The notes under the pieces were generated by a model. It saw only the letters and a program-made list of their open reading frames with translations, had not been told where the DNA came from and did not search any database. From Pelomonas cellulosilytica (GTDB lineage Bacteria > Pseudomonadota > Gammaproteobacteria > Burkholderiales > Burkholderiaceae_C), in contig NZ_JAJTWU010000010.1 in assembly GCF_021353265.1 (NCBI RefSeq), forward strand, positions 272,760 through 336,759: a stretch of 64,000 nucleotides of DNA, in the 5' to 3' direction. Positions 50,144 to 60,600 of this stretch are shown one piece after another. Position 1 is the first letter of the stretch; every line of letters starts with the position of its first letter. The position numbers and the translations under genes were made by a program.

Positions 50144-52168
50144 TCACCGCGGCGGCACCAGAAAGCTCCGCGGCTCGCGCCACAGCCGCGCGCGGATTGC
50201 CGCGTAGACGCGGCGGCGGTCGGCCAGCTTGACGCCGCGCGAGCGCATCGCGACTTTGAACGCGCAGAGGAAGCTCACGCCGACGTTCAGCGCGCCGATG
50301 CCGGCAATGCACAGCACGCAGGACCAGAACGGCCACGTGCCAATGACGCCGAAGCCCAGCGCGCCGACCGCCGCCGCAAGCTGGCCGGTGGACAGCGTCA
50401 CATGGCGCACGTCCAGCCCCAGGCCCACAAAACCCAGCAGCGCCGGCGTGAGGCCCAGCATCATCCCGAGGCTGATGTTGGCCGCCAAGCCCGAGATGTT
50501 GGCCCGCCACCAGCGGGACCAGCGCTGCGCGCGCGCCTGGCCCAGCGTGGCCACCAGCCGCGGGTTCCATGCGATGGCGCTGTCTAGCCGGTTGAAGACG
50601 AACCAGTTCTCCACCCAGCCGGCGACAAGGCTGGACGCAAACAGCAGCACGCCGGTGAACGCTGCGAACAGCAGCGACGGGCCGGTGAGGCTGAGCGAGT
50701 GCAGCACGTAGTCGGCCTGCTTGGGGCTGACGGGCGTTGCGCCGAGCGCCAGCCCGGCCAGCAGCTGCACGGCCAGCACGATGGGCGCCACCAGCGCGAG
50801 GTTGCCGACGATGCCGGCCACTTGTGAGCGCACCAGGTGGGCCACCTCGTCGACGAAGCCCTGCACGCCATCGTCGCGGTCGATGTGCAGCAGCTTGTCG
50901 GCCATCGCGGGCGCCGTCATCGCCGGCTGCTTGGTGGCCACCGTCCAATGCAGCACGTGGACGAACACGAAGCTCATCGCGTAGTTGACGCCGGCCCAGA
51001 AGCCGCCCCAGAAGGCCGTGAGCCCGAGCGCAGCAATGCCGAACTTGATGAAGGTGGTGCCGGCAATCACCGCGCCACCGCCGGCCGCACGCGCGAGCAT
51101 GTCGCGGTACTCGGCGCGGTTGCGGGTGATGTAGTGCTCGCCGGTCTCGGCGCTGCGCTCAGCCACCTTGCGCGCCAGCAGCGAGTAGTGCCGGCTGAAC
51201 AGCGTGCGCAGGCTGCGGCGCTCGTGCACGACGCGCACGAGCCCGGCCACCAGCCGCAGCAGCTCGCGCTGCGGCTCGCGCGACAGCAGGCAGGCCAGCA
51301 GCGCCTCGATGCGCTCGATGCGCGCGGTCAGCTGCTCGACGGAGAACATCAGGTCCACCGACACGCCGTGCGCCTCCAGGTGCTCGGGTACGGTCAGCGC
51401 CGCGGCGCGGCAGCGGTCCAGCAGCGCATGCAGTACCTGCAGCGCCGGCTGCAGCGCCGCCTCGTCCACCGTGGGCTGCGTGAGCAGGCGTTCGACGGCC
51501 TCCCACGCGGCGGGCAGCTGGTGGAACGGCCGGTCGCGCAGCAGCGGGCCTTCCATGCGCACGCGCAGCGCGCCGGCGAGGCCGGCGGCATGGACGCTGC
51601 TGACGAGCACGGTGATGGCTGCTCGCGTCTCCACGCGCCAGCCATCGTCCGGCGCGGCGGCGAACAGCAGGCTCAGCCGCGCCAGTAGCTCGTCGTCGAT
51701 GGCGGCGATCCAGTCCTCGTCGGCCTCGTCGCCGAACAGCAGCTCGAACAGCGCGGCCAAGTCGCGCGTGTCGGTCGTGTGAGGCAGCACGCGGCGGCGC
51801 AACCGGCCGAGGAACTCGTGCCACAGCGCCATGCGAGGCGCGAAGCCGACCTCGGCGAACAGAGCGACCGCGTCCACGTCGTTCCAAACGCCGGCGATGA
51901 CGTGGGCGAACTTCCACGCATGCTCCGGGTGGCGCTCCAGCACGTTGAGCAGGTGCTTGAGACGCACGACGGCGCGCGGCGTGCCGGCGGCGGCCTCCTC
52001 GCGCGGCGTCTGCCTCAACCACTCCAGCAGCCGCACGAGCCACAGGTTGCGCTCAGCCAGAGGCGCCTGCGGGTCAGCGGCGTTGAGAAGGGCAGTGAGG
52101 TCCCACGTACGCCGGTTCAAGGTGCGTGCGTCCTTGGCTTTGCGGGCCGGGCGCCGGGCCGCTCGCAA
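50144..52168 (-). CDS. Multi-pass membrane protein of the 'site-specific recombinase' (Gcr-like) family
   Basis: A 674-residue protein. The N-terminal ~330 residues are soluble and helical, and the C-terminal half has at least six TM segments (for example AGTTFIKFGIAALGLTAFWGGFWAGV, GNLALVAPIVLAVQLLAGLALG, LFAAFTGVLLFASSLVAGWV). It matches the family annotated as site-specific recombinase (SpecificRecomb), a name not supported by any recombinase motif I can see. The start is TTG at 52168; a later TTG (52120) is possible. It converges end to end with the small TM gene. Confidence 0.8.
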   Translation of the reverse strand: MRAARRPARKAKDARTLNRRTWDLTALLNAADPQAPLAERNLWLVRLLEWLRQTPREEAAAGTPRAVVRLKHLLNVLERHPEHAWKFAHVIAGVWNDVDAVALFAEVGFAPRMALWHEFLGRLRRRVLPHTTDTRDLAALFELLFGDEADEDWIAAIDDELLARLSLLFAAAPDDGWRVETRAAITVLVSSVHAAGLAGALRVRMEGPLLRDRPFHQLPAAWEAVERLLTQPTVDEAALQPALQVLHALLDRCRAAALTVPEHLEAHGVSVDLMFSVEQLTARIERIEALLACLLSREPQRELLRLVAGLVRVVHERRSLRTLFSRHYSLLARKVAERSAETGEHYITRNRAEYRDMLARAAGGGAVIAGTTFIKFGIAALGLTAFWGGFWAGVNYAMSFVFVHVLHWTVATKQPAMTAPAMADKLLHIDRDDGVQGFVDEVAHLVRSQVAGIVGNLALVAPIVLAVQLLAGLALGATPVSPKQADYVLHSLSLTGPSLLFAAFTGVLLFASSLVAGWVENWFVFNRLDSAIAWNPRLVATLGQARAQRWSRWWRANISGLAANISLGMMLGLTPALLGFVGLGLDVRHVTLSTGQLAAAVGALGFGVIGTWPFWSCVLCIAGIGALNVGVSFLCAFKVAMRSRGVKLADRRRVYAAIRARLWREPRSFLVPPR

Positions 52169-52208
52169 GCCGGCCCCGCGGCCGGCCTGGACGAGGGGAC
52201 GACATCCA

Positions 52209-52583
52209 TCAATGCAGGCTGGCGCTGTCGGCGAGCAGGAACTCGGCGACGTCCGTGTGGAAGATCTCGCAGCCCTCCGTCACGCACAAAAAGCGCCCGC
52301 GCATCGTGCCCTGCGGCGTGCCGATCTGCGCCCAGGAGCTGTACTGGAACTTCTGCCCCGGCGCCAGCACGGGCTGGTGCCCCACGACGGCCAGGCCGTC
52401 GACGATCTGCACCTGACCGCGCGCATCGGTTATCTCCCAATGCCGGCCAATCAGCTGGGCCATCACGTCTCCGGTGTTCTCGATGGTGACCGTGTAGCTG
52501 TAGGCGTACACACCTTGCTCGAGATGCGTCTGCTCGGGCAGGACCTGCACGGCGACGCTGCAACTGAAACGGGGGTGGGGCAT
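52209..52583 (-). CDS. apaG: ApaG (DUF525) protein
   Basis: A 124-residue protein of the ApaG family with a fibronectin-III-like fold: YAYSYTVTIENTGDVMAQLIGRHWEITDARG, then QKFQYSSWAQIGTPQGTMRGRF. ApaG is linked to Co2+/Mg2+ efflux phenotypes and to ap4A metabolism in enterobacteria, though its biochemistry is unclear. It is divergent from the solute-binding protein gene, with 52 bases between starts. Confidence 0.93.
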   Translation of the reverse strand: MPHPRFSCSVAVQVLPEQTHLEQGVYAYSYTVTIENTGDVMAQLIGRHWEITDARGQVQIVDGLAVVGHQPVLAPGQKFQYSSWAQIGTPQGTMRGRFLCVTEGCEIFHTDVAEFLLADSASLH

Positions 52584-52635
52584 GGGGGGATTGTGGCTAT
52601 GCTCGGGAATTTCCGTCTGCGAAGGGGGCATCGTA

Positions 52636-53382
52636 GTGCTTCGATGGATGGCCTGGATGATGGCTTTCCTGTGCCCGGGCGTGTTCGCACAGGACATCAG
52701 CCTGCGCACGGTCCAGCAAGGCGGCGCCGTCATCAAGTACGACCCCGCCGGCCCGGCGCATCGGCCAGGGCTGTGCCTGGAGATCCTGCGCGCGGTCACG
52801 CGTGTGGACCCGGGGCTGCACTTCACGGGGCTGGAACAGCAGGTGCCGCTCAAGCGCGTGGAGCGCCTGCTGGCCGAGGGCCAGGTCGATGCCTTCTTCT
52901 GCCTGCTGAAGTCGCCCGAGCGCGAGCGCCAGTGGCGCTATGCGTCGGTGCCGCTGTACACGATCCGCCACGTGCTCGTGCAGCGCAGCGACGACCGGCG
53001 GCAGCTGGAGTCGCTGGCTGACCTCGCGAGCGTGAGCCACCAGAAGCCAGTGCTCGTCATGCGCGGGACGGCGCTGGGGCGTCACCTGCTGCAGGCCGGC
53101 GTGACCATCGCGGAGGTGGGTTCCGAGCGCGAGGCGCTGACGATGCTGGCGCTGGGCCGAGCCGACGTGATCTACGGCCAGGACATCAGTCTGCGCCACC
53201 ACCTCAACGACGTGCGTCCCGGCGAGCGGTTCCGGTTTGGCCGCACCGTCTTCCAGGAAGAGCCGCAGTTCCTGGCGATGCGGGCCGACCTGCCCGCCGC
53301 GCACGAGGAGCGGCTGACACAGGCGCTGCTGAAACTGGAGCGCGACGGCACTCTGCGCCAGCTCTACGAGAAATACCGATGA
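52636..53382 (+). CDS. Solitary extracellular solute-binding protein
   Basis: A 248-residue exported protein of the family 3 type: short signal (VLRWMAWMMAFLCPGVFA), then GLCLEILRAVTRVDPGLHFTGL, QVDAFFCLLKSPERERQW and a C-terminal lobe ending LRQLYEKYR. It shares its plan with 35168-35944. The GTG at 52636 is preferred because GAAGGGGG lies 8 bases upstream; an ATG four codons later is possible. It is coupled by ATGA overlap to tag, an unrelated DNA-repair gene. Confidence 0.78.
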   Translation: MLRWMAWMMAFLCPGVFAQDISLRTVQQGGAVIKYDPAGPAHRPGLCLEILRAVTRVDPGLHFTGLEQQVPLKRVERLLAEGQVDAFFCLLKSPERERQWRYASVPLYTIRHVLVQRSDDRRQLESLADLASVSHQKPVLVMRGTALGRHLLQAGVTIAEVGSEREALTMLALGRADVIYGQDISLRHHLNDVRPGERFRFGRTVFQEEPQFLAMRADLPAAHEERLTQALLKLERDGTLRQLYEKYR

Positions 53383-53996
53383 GCCCGAAACCCCTGTACC
53401 TGCCCCCCGACGGCCGTCCGCGCTGCGCCTGGTGCGCCGCCGCCCCCGGCGACGCGGACTATCTGCGCTACCACGACGAGGAATGGGGCCGCCCGGTTGC
53501 CGACGACTTCCGGCTGTTCGAGAAGCTGTGCCTCGAAGGTTTTCAGAGCGGCCTGTCGTGGCGGACCATCCTGAACAAGCGCGAGGCTTTCCGGGCGGCG
53601 TTCAAGGGTTTTGACTACCACCAGGTCGCCGCGTTCACGGAGCAGGACGTGAACCGGCTGCTGGCCGACCCGGGCATCGTGCGCCACCGCGGCAAGATCG
53701 AGGCGGCCGTCCACAATGCCGGCCGCTGCCTGGCGCTCGTCGCCGAGACGGGCTCGCTGGCCGCCTACCTGTGGCGCTTCGAGCCGCCGAAGAACTCGGT
53801 GGCGCACAACCTGTCGCAATCGGCACCGTCGGAGGCGCTGTCGAAGGACCTGAAGCAGCGCGGCTGGAAGTTCGTCGGCCCGACGACGATGCACGCGCTG
53901 ATGCAGGCCATGGGCCTCATCAACGACCACCAGCCCGGCTGCCATCACTGGGCCGAGGCGCAGAAGGCGCGGGACGCGTTCCAGCGCCCGCGCTGA
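53379..53996 (+). CDS. tag: DNA-3-methyladenine glycosylase I
   Basis: A 205-residue base-excision enzyme that removes 3-methyladenine. Zinc ligands are seen in CAWC and YHDEEWG at the N terminus and in HQPGCHHW near the C terminus. The catalytic/aromatic pocket is in FEKLCLEGFQSGLSWRTIL. No signal is present; it acts in the cytoplasm. It overlaps the upstream gene by 4 bases (ATGA). Confidence 0.93.
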   Translation: MSPKPLYLPPDGRPRCAWCAAAPGDADYLRYHDEEWGRPVADDFRLFEKLCLEGFQSGLSWRTILNKREAFRAAFKGFDYHQVAAFTEQDVNRLLADPGIVRHRGKIEAAVHNAGRCLALVAETGSLAAYLWRFEPPKNSVAHNLSQSAPSEALSKDLKQRGWKFVGPTTMHALMQAMGLINDHQPGCHHWAEAQKARDAFQRPR

Positions 53997-54164
53997 GTTC
54001 GGCAAGCACGCGGATCGGTATTGCCCCCGGGCCGAGCGTCGGGTCGCGCCCAGGCCGGCCCGTCTGGCGATGTGCAAGAAGCTCGACGCCGCTTGCATCG
54101 CCGTCCCGACGGGGGCCGGCTGGGCGAGCGCGCGTTCCGCGCGAGCGCGACCCGACGAGGGGCC

Positions 54165-54617
54165 TCACTTCGGCATCACGACGCTGTCGATGACGTGAAT
54201 GACGCCGTTGTCGGCCGCGATGTCTGTGGCCGTCACCTTGGCGTTGTCGACCATCACGCCGTTCGCGGTGGTCACCGTGAGATCGCTGCCCTGCACGGTC
54301 TTGACCTTGCCAGCCTTGACGTCCTTGGCCATGACCTTGCCCGGCACGACGTGGTAGGCCAGCACGGCGGCGAGCTTGGCCTTGTCCTTCAGCAGCGCGT
54401 CGAGATCGGCCTTGGGGATCTTGGCGAAGGCCGCGTCGGTGGGCGCGAAGACGGTGAATGGGCCGGGGCCCTTCAACGTGTCGACGAGACCGGCGGCTTG
54501 CAGGGCCGTGGCCAGCGTCTTGAAGTTGCCGGCTGCAACGGCAGTGTCGACGATGTCCTTGGCCTGGGCCGCGGCTGCGGCGAAGGACATGAGGCAGATG
54601 GCGAGATAGCGCTTCAT
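54165..54617 (-). CDS. Single fasciclin-domain exported protein
   Basis: A 150-residue protein with signal peptide [19 protein letters not shown] and one complete FAS1 domain: [46 protein letters not shown] and [15 protein letters not shown]1 proteins are secreted adhesion or matrix-binding modules. It is downstream of a two-domain FAS1 lipoprotein on the same strand (74 bases apart). Confidence 0.93.
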   Translation of the reverse strand: MKRYLAICLMSFAAAAAQAKDIVDTAVAAGNFKTLATALQAAGLVDTLKGPGPFTVFAPTDAAFAKIPKADLDALLKDKAKLAAVLAYHVVPGKVMAKDVKAGKVKTVQGSDLTVTTANGVMVDNAKVTATDIAADNGVIHVIDSVVMPK

Positions 54618-54691
54618 GGGAGAACTCCTTGGAGGTGATGCCGGGGGGGCGGAAAGCGCCGGGTCTTGCGGGCCCGGCAGGGAACGGGAAC

Positions 54692-55639
54692 TCAGGCCGC
54701 GGGCAGGATGACCGTGTCCAGCGTGTGGATGACGCCGTTGCTGGCCAGCACGTCGGTGGCCGTGATCGCCGCCTTGCGGCCGCGGGCGTCGGTGATGGCC
54801 AGCGACGCATCGACGGTGAAAGTGCCGCCCTGCACCGTGGTGATGGCCGAGCCGACGGGCACCTGCGCCTTCAGCACGCGGGACGGCAGCACGTGATACG
54901 TCAACACCTGGGTCAGCAGCGGCTTGTTGGCCAGCAGCTGCTCCTTCGTGACGCCCAGCTCGGCCAGCAGCTTGGCGAAGGCCGCGTTGGTCGGCGCGAA
55001 GACGGTGAACGGGCCGGTGCCGTTCAGCGTCTCCACCAGGCCGGCGGCGACGACGGCCTCGACGAGGATGGAGAAGTCCGGCACTGCCTGCGCCGTGGCG
55101 ACGACGGTCTTGTTGGCCGGCAGCAGCACCTTGTCGATGACGTGGACGAGGCCGTTGCTGGCCGTCACGTCGGTGGCGGTGATGCGCGCCTGGCGGTTGC
55201 GCCCGTCGGTGATGACGAGGCCATTGCCGGCCGTGTCGACCTTGAAGATGCCGCCCTGCAGCGGGGTGACGGGCTTGCCCAGCGGCACGTCGGCCTTGGC
55301 GACGCGGCCGGCGATGACGTGGTACTGCAGCACGGCGGTCAGCGTCGCTTTGTCAGCCAGCAGCTGCGCCTTGGTGACGCCCAGCTCGGCCAGTAGCGCC
55401 GTGAAGGCGTCGTTGGTGGGAGCGAACACCGTGTAGGGGCCAGCGCCGGACAGCGTCGTGTCCAGGCCCGCGGCGGTGATGGCCTCGACCAGCACGCTGA
55501 ACTGCGCATCGGCCTGCGCCACGCCGACGACGGTCGGGTCGCCGTCGTCATCACCGCCGCCACAGGCGGTCAACAACGGGGTCAACAGCGGTGTCAGGCA
55601 CAGGGCGGCGGCGAAGCGCCGGCGGGAGGTTGTCTGCAT
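54692..55639 (-). CDS. Lipoprotein with two fasciclin domains
   Basis: A 315-residue lipoprotein. Signal and lipobox end in LTAC ([19 protein letters not shown]... then LLTACGGG), with an acidic spacer DDDGD. Two FAS1 domains follow (about 45-180 and 182-315), each with the [13 protein letters not shown] core, the LQYHVIAG / [10 protein letters not shown] motif and the end [12 protein letters not shown]. It is likely outer-membrane surface protein. It is divergent from a TetR gene across a repeat-rich control region. Confidence 0.92.
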   Translation of the reverse strand: MQTTSRRRFAAALCLTPLLTPLLTACGGGDDDGDPTVVGVAQADAQFSVLVEAITAAGLDTTLSGAGPYTVFAPTNDAFTALLAELGVTKAQLLADKATLTAVLQYHVIAGRVAKADVPLGKPVTPLQGGIFKVDTAGNGLVITDGRNRQARITATDVTASNGLVHVIDKVLLPANKTVVATAQAVPDFSILVEAVVAAGLVETLNGTGPFTVFAPTNAAFAKLLAELGVTKEQLLANKPLLTQVLTYHVLPSRVLKAQVPVGSAITTVQGGTFTVDASLAITDARGRKAAITATDVLASNGVIHTLDTVILPAA

Positions 55640-55732
55640 GCATGTCTCCTTGCGTGGGGGGTGGGGGCGCCGCGTGAGGCGGCGGGAGCATTCCGGCAGT
55701 GAGCTCGGCAGCAAAACTGCCTGGGCCAGAAT

Positions 55733-55767
55733 GTGAACTATTCAGTTCACGTTTGCAACCATTCAGT
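55733..55767. promoter_or_regulatory. TetR operator region: perfect palindrome plus 21-bp spaced direct repeats
   Basis: GTGAACT (55733-55739) and AGTTCAC (55744-55750) form a perfect 7-base-arm palindrome with ATTC spacer. ATTCAGT also occurs twice, at 55740-55746 and 55761-55767, exactly two helical turns apart. The region is A/T-rich and sits between the FAS1 lipoprotein and TetR starts. Confidence 0.65.
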
Positions 55768-55840
55768 ACTGTTTCATACTGTAAATTCTCAAATTGGACC
55801 AGCCGGTTCAGGCGCCTCCTCCCCCTCCTACAATCGCGAG

Positions 55841-56455
55841 ATGAGTCGCCCGAGCTTCCGTGAACAGGTGCAGCAGGCCCGCCAGGAGGCCGTCGTCGAT
55901 GCGGTGGAGCGGCTGCTGGCGGACAAAGGGTTCGACGCGATGACGATGGACGCCGTCGTCGCGGAGGTCGGCATCTCCAAGGCCAGCCTGTACCGGCACT
56001 TCACGTCTAAGGAGCAACTGGCCGCCGCCGCGATGGCCCGCGTGCTGGAGCGCGCGCTGGCCGAGACGGCCCGCCTGTCCGCCCTGCCCGGCCCGGCGCT
56101 GGGCCGGCTGGACGCGCTGGCGCGCTGGGCCTATGAGCAGCAGATCGCCGGGCGGATGCCTGCCCTGCCGGCGCAGAGCTCCTCGCTGCGCGACGCTCTG
56201 GCCGGCGACACGGGCTACACCGACCGGCTGGTTCAGCTGACGAACACGCTCGGCCAATGGATTGCGCAGGCCCAGCGCGACGGCCACATCGACCCGGCAC
56301 TGCCGTCGGACTTCGTGCTCTACACGCTGTTCGCCCGTGCCTGCGACCCGGTGCTGGGCGTCATGCGGACGGCAGGCACGCATGGCGACGCGCAGATCGT
56401 CGACTGGCTGGTGCGCAGCTGGCTGCGCGGGCTGCGGCCGGAGCCGACTCCCTAG
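55841..56455 (+). CDS. TetR/AcrR-family transcriptional regulator
   Basis: A 204-residue regulator with N-terminal HTH ([30 protein letters not shown] ... split over the helices) and [18 protein letters not shown], followed by a helical ligand-binding domain. It is likely autoregulated through the palindrome upstream and may control the divergent FAS1 lipoprotein genes. The ATG at 55841 follows directly after that region. Confidence 0.9.
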   Translation: MSRPSFREQVQQARQEAVVDAVERLLADKGFDAMTMDAVVAEVGISKASLYRHFTSKEQLAAAAMARVLERALAETARLSALPGPALGRLDALARWAYEQQIAGRMPALPAQSSSLRDALAGDTGYTDRLVQLTNTLGQWIAQAQRDGHIDPALPSDFVLYTLFARACDPVLGVMRTAGTHGDAQIVDWLVRSWLRGLRPEPTP

Positions 56456-56466
56456 AATCCGCGGCC

Positions 56467-57156
56467 ATGCCTGCCGCGTCCCCCGTCATTGCCCCCAGCC
56501 TCCTGTCCGCCGATTTCGCCCGCCTGGGCGAGGAGGTGAAGGCCGTCCTGGCCGCCGGTGCGGACTGGATCCACTTCGACGTGATGGACAACCATTACGT
56601 GCCCAACCTGACCTTCGGGCCGATGATCTGCGAGGCGCTGCGCAAGCACGCGGTCAAGCCCGACGGCAAGCCCGCCGTGCTGGACGTGCACCTGATGGTG
56701 CAGCCGGTGGACAGCCTGGCCCAGGCCTTCTGCCGCGCCGGCGCCGACCTGGTTACCTTCCACCCCGAGGCCAGCGCCCATGTGGACCGCACGCTGCAGC
56801 TCATCAAGGGCGAGGGCAAGCAGGCCGGCCTCGTGTTCAACCCGGCCACGCCGCTGGACGTGCTGGAGTGGGTCATCGACAAGGTGGACCTCGTCATGCT
56901 GATGAGTGTGAACCCCGGCTTCGGCGGGCAGAGCTTCATCCCCAGCGCGCTGAAGAAGCTGCGGCGCGCGCGCGAGATCATCGACGCCTCCGGCCGCGAC
57001 ATCCGGCTGGAGATCGACGGCGGCGTGAAGGTCGACAACATCCGCGAGATCGCCGCGGCGGGCGCCGACACCTTCGTCGCCGGCTCGGCCATCTTCGGCA
57101 AGCCGGACTACAAGGCTGTCATCGATGCGATGCGCGCCGAGCTGGCGCGGGCCTGA
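56467..57156 (+). CDS. rpe: Ribulose-phosphate 3-epimerase
   Basis: A 229-residue TIM-barrel enzyme of the pentose phosphate and Calvin pathways. Conserved elements: [57 protein letters not shown] (phosphate loop) and [10 protein letters not shown]. It has the catalytic aspartates expected. It starts 11 bases after the TetR gene and is followed after 3 bases by a phosphatase gene. Confidence 0.95.
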   Translation: MPAASPVIAPSLLSADFARLGEEVKAVLAAGADWIHFDVMDNHYVPNLTFGPMICEALRKHAVKPDGKPAVLDVHLMVQPVDSLAQAFCRAGADLVTFHPEASAHVDRTLQLIKGEGKQAGLVFNPATPLDVLEWVIDKVDLVMLMSVNPGFGGQSFIPSALKKLRRAREIIDASGRDIRLEIDGGVKVDNIREIAAAGADTFVAGSAIFGKPDYKAVIDAMRAELARA

Positions 57157-57159
57157 CGC

Positions 57160-57633
57160 ATGGCCGCCGTTTTGCTGGTCTGCACGGCCAACATCTGCCG
57201 CTCGCCCATGGCCGAGGCCATCTTCAAGGCCACGCTCGGCGACGTGTTCAAGACGATCACCTCCGCTGGCGTGCATGCCGACCCGCGCGGCGGCCCGGTG
57301 GATGCGCGGGCCGCCGCCGCACTCGGCCGTCACCAGTACAGCCTGGACCGCAAATGGCGCTCGCGCCGTGTTGAGCCGGAAGCACTCGGCCAGTACGACC
57401 TCGTGCTGGCGATGGAGACCGAGCATGTCGAGCTGCTACGCAAGAAAGCGCCGGCCGACCTGCACGGCCGCATCCGGCTGCTGACTGACTACCTGCCCGA
57501 CATGGCCGGCGAGGACATTCCCGACCCCTACTTCGGCCCGATCGCCGGCTTCGATGCCGTCATCGGCATGATCGAACGCGCAGCGCAGCGGCTGCTGGCC
57601 GACAGCCGAGAAGGCCGGCTGAAGTTCGCCTGA
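57160..57633 (+). CDS. Low-molecular-weight protein tyrosine phosphatase
   Basis: A 157-residue phosphatase with the P-loop CTANICRS (C8-x5-R14) and the general-acid segment DPYFG near residue 127. Family members dephosphorylate tyrosine on proteins, often linked to exopolysaccharide export or stress. There is no associated tyrosine kinase in the window. It is coupled closely to rpe and converges with the RND pump (stop codons adjacent). Confidence 0.92.
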   Translation: MAAVLLVCTANICRSPMAEAIFKATLGDVFKTITSAGVHADPRGGPVDARAAAALGRHQYSLDRKWRSRRVEPEALGQYDLVLAMETEHVELLRKKAPADLHGRIRLLTDYLPDMAGEDIPDPYFGPIAGFDAVIGMIERAAQRLLADSREGRLKFA

Positions 57634-60600
57634 TCAGGCTTTGGTCGCGAAGTCCGCGACATCGCGCGTGTCGGGCCCCGTGCCGCTGAAGCGGTCCAGC
57701 GCCAGGTAGATGACCGGCGTGATGTAGAGCGTCACCGCCTGCGACAGGATCAGCCCGCCCACCACCGCCAGGCCCAGCGGCTGGCGCAGCTCGGCGCCGG
57801 CACCCAGGCCCAGGGCGATGGGCAGCGCGCCCATCAAGGCCGCCAGCGTCGTCATCATGATGGGCCTGAAGCGCAGGATGGCCGCCTGGCGGATCGCGTC
57901 GGCCGGCTTCAGGCCCTGGCTGCGTTGCACGTCCAGCGCGAAGTCGATCATCATGATCGCGTTCTTCTTGACGATGCCGATCAGCATGACGATGCCGATG
58001 GTGGCAATGATCGTCAGCTCCATGCCGAACAGCTGCAGCGTGATCAGCGCGCCCACCGCCGCCGACGGCAGCCCGGCCAGGATGGTCAGCGGGTGGATGT
58101 AGCTCTCGTACAGCACGCCCAGCAGCACGTAGATGACGGCCACGGCCAGGCCGATGAGCAGCAGCTGGCCGCCCTGAGAATCCTGGAACACGGCCGCGTC
58201 GCCGCCATAGCTGGTGATGACGCTGGGCGGCAGCTGGATCTGCTGCGTGAACGCCTCGAGCTGCTTCGTTGCATCGCCCAGCGGCACGCCTGGCGCCAAG
58301 TTGAAGCTGATCGTGACCGCCTGCAGCTGCCCCTGGTGGTTCACCGCCGTCGGGCCAAGCGTGCGCTGTACGCTGGCGAACGCCGTCAGCGGCACCTGCG
58401 CGCCGTTCCTGCCGCGCAGGTAGATCTTGTCGAACGCGGCTTCGCTGCTGCGGTCGCTGTCGCCGGCTTCCATGATGACCTGGTAGGTGTTGCTCTCGGC
58501 ATAGATGCTGGAGACCTGGCGCTCGCCGAACGCGCCGTACAGCGCATTGCGCAGGTCCTGCATCTGCACACCCAGCAGCGCAGCGCGCTCGCGGTCGATG
58601 ACGAGGCTGGCCTGGAGCCCGCGCATCTGCGAGTCGCTCGTCACGTCGCGGAAGCGATCGTCGCCGCGCAGCTTGTCCTGCAGCTTGGTAGCCCAGCTGT
58701 TCAGTTCGCCGGCCGACACGCTCTGCAGCGTGAACTGGTAGCGGCTCTTGCTCTGGCGGCCACCAAGCTGCAGGTTCTGCACCGGGCTGAAATAGACCTG
58801 GATGCCAGGCACCGCGCGCATTTTCTGGCGCAGGCCCTCGAGCACCGCCTTCATGCCCTGGCGATCGCCGCGAGGCTTCAGGTTGATGAACATGCGGCCG
58901 GTATTGGTTCCACCGCCGCCGCCGCCGCCGCCCACCGCTGAGCTCACCGCCGCCACGTTGGGGTCGGTGCGCACGATCTCGGCGACGCGGTCCTGCAGCC
59001 GCGTCATCGCGTCGAAGGAGGTGTCCTCCGGCGCCTCAGTGCTTGCGCGGATCTGGCCGATGTCCTCCTCAGGGAAAAAGCCTTTGGGGATAGACGCGTA
59101 GAACCAGACGGTGGCGACGAAGCTGAGCAGCGCGACGCACAGCACCCAGTTGCGGTGGCGCAGTGCGAGGTCCAGCGTGCGGGTGTAGGTGTCGAGCGTG
59201 GCCGTGAAACCGCGCTCGAACAGCCGGCCCAGCGGTCCGTCCTCGTGGTGCTCGTCGGCCTTGAGCAGCCGGCTGCACAGCATCGGCACCAGCGTCAGCG
59301 ACACGACGGCCGACACGAGGATCGACAGGCCCACGACGACCGCGAACTCGTGGAACAGCAGGCCGATGACGCCCGGCATGAAGAAGATCGGGATCAGCAC
59401 AGCCACCAGCGACACCGAGATCGACAGGATGGTGAACGCCATCTCGCGCGCACCGCGAACGGCGGCGTCGAACGGCTTCATGCCGTCCTCGACGTGGCGG
59501 ACGATGTTCTCCAGCATGACGATGGCATCGTCCACTACCAGGCCCACGGCCAGCGTGATGCCCAGCAGCGAGATGTTGTCAAGCGAATAGCCGAGCGCGA
59601 ACAGCAGCGTAAGCGCGCCGATCAGCGAGATCGGCAGCGAAGCGGTCGGGATCAGCGTCGCCACCGCGCGCCGCAGGAAGATGAAGATCACCAAGACCAC
59701 CAACCCGACGGTCAGCGCGAGCGTCACGTAGACGTCGTGCAGCGATTCGCGGATGGACACCGAGCGGTCATTCAGCGTGCGCATCTGCACCGACGCGGGC
59801 ATCTGCTCGGCATAGCGCGGCAGCAGCGCCTTGACGCGGTCGACCACCTGCACGGTGTTCGCGTCGGGCTGGCGCTGGATGGCTAGCGTGATGGAGCGCT
59901 CGCCCTGGTAGGTGGCGTAGGTCTTTGCAGTCTCGACACTGTCCTCCACGGCGGCCACGTCGCGCAGATAGACCGGCGCGCCGTTGCGCGAGGCGACGAC
60001 AATGAGGCCGAACTCTGCCGCGCTCTTCAGTTGCTTGTTCGCCTGGATGGTCAGTGTCTGGCGAGAACCGTCCAGCGTGCCGACCGGCGTGTTGGCGTTG
60101 GCGGCCTTGACGGCAGTCTGCAGTTCGTCCAGCGTGATGTTGCGCTGGTTCAGCAGGTCGGTGCTGACTTTGATGCGCACGGCATAGCGCTTCTGGCCCC
60201 AAATCATGACCTGAGCCACGCCGTCGATGGTGGACAGCCCCGGCGACAGCAGGTTCTCCGCGTAGTCGTTCAGCTCCGTAAGGTCCATGGACGGCGAAGT
60301 CAGCGCCACCATTAACACCGGGGCATCGGCCGGATTGACCTTGCGGTAGTTCGGTGGCGACGTCATCTCGGTCGGCAGCGCGCGCAGCGACCGGAACAGC
60401 GCAGCCTGCACGTCAACGGCGGCCGCATCGATGTTGCGCGACGGGTCGAACTCCAGAGTCAGTGACGTGTTGCCCAGCGTGTTCGTCGACGAGATCGTCT
60501 GCACGCCGGGGATGGTGGCGAACTGCTTCTCCAGCGGCAGTGCGACCGACGACGCCATCGTCTCCGGCGAGGCGCCTGGCAGCGAGGCACCAACGTTGAT

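Noticed and set aside
53997..54164. Gap between tag and the FAS1 gene
   Set aside because: No ORF, terminator with T-run or convincing palindrome; only GC-rich complementarity.
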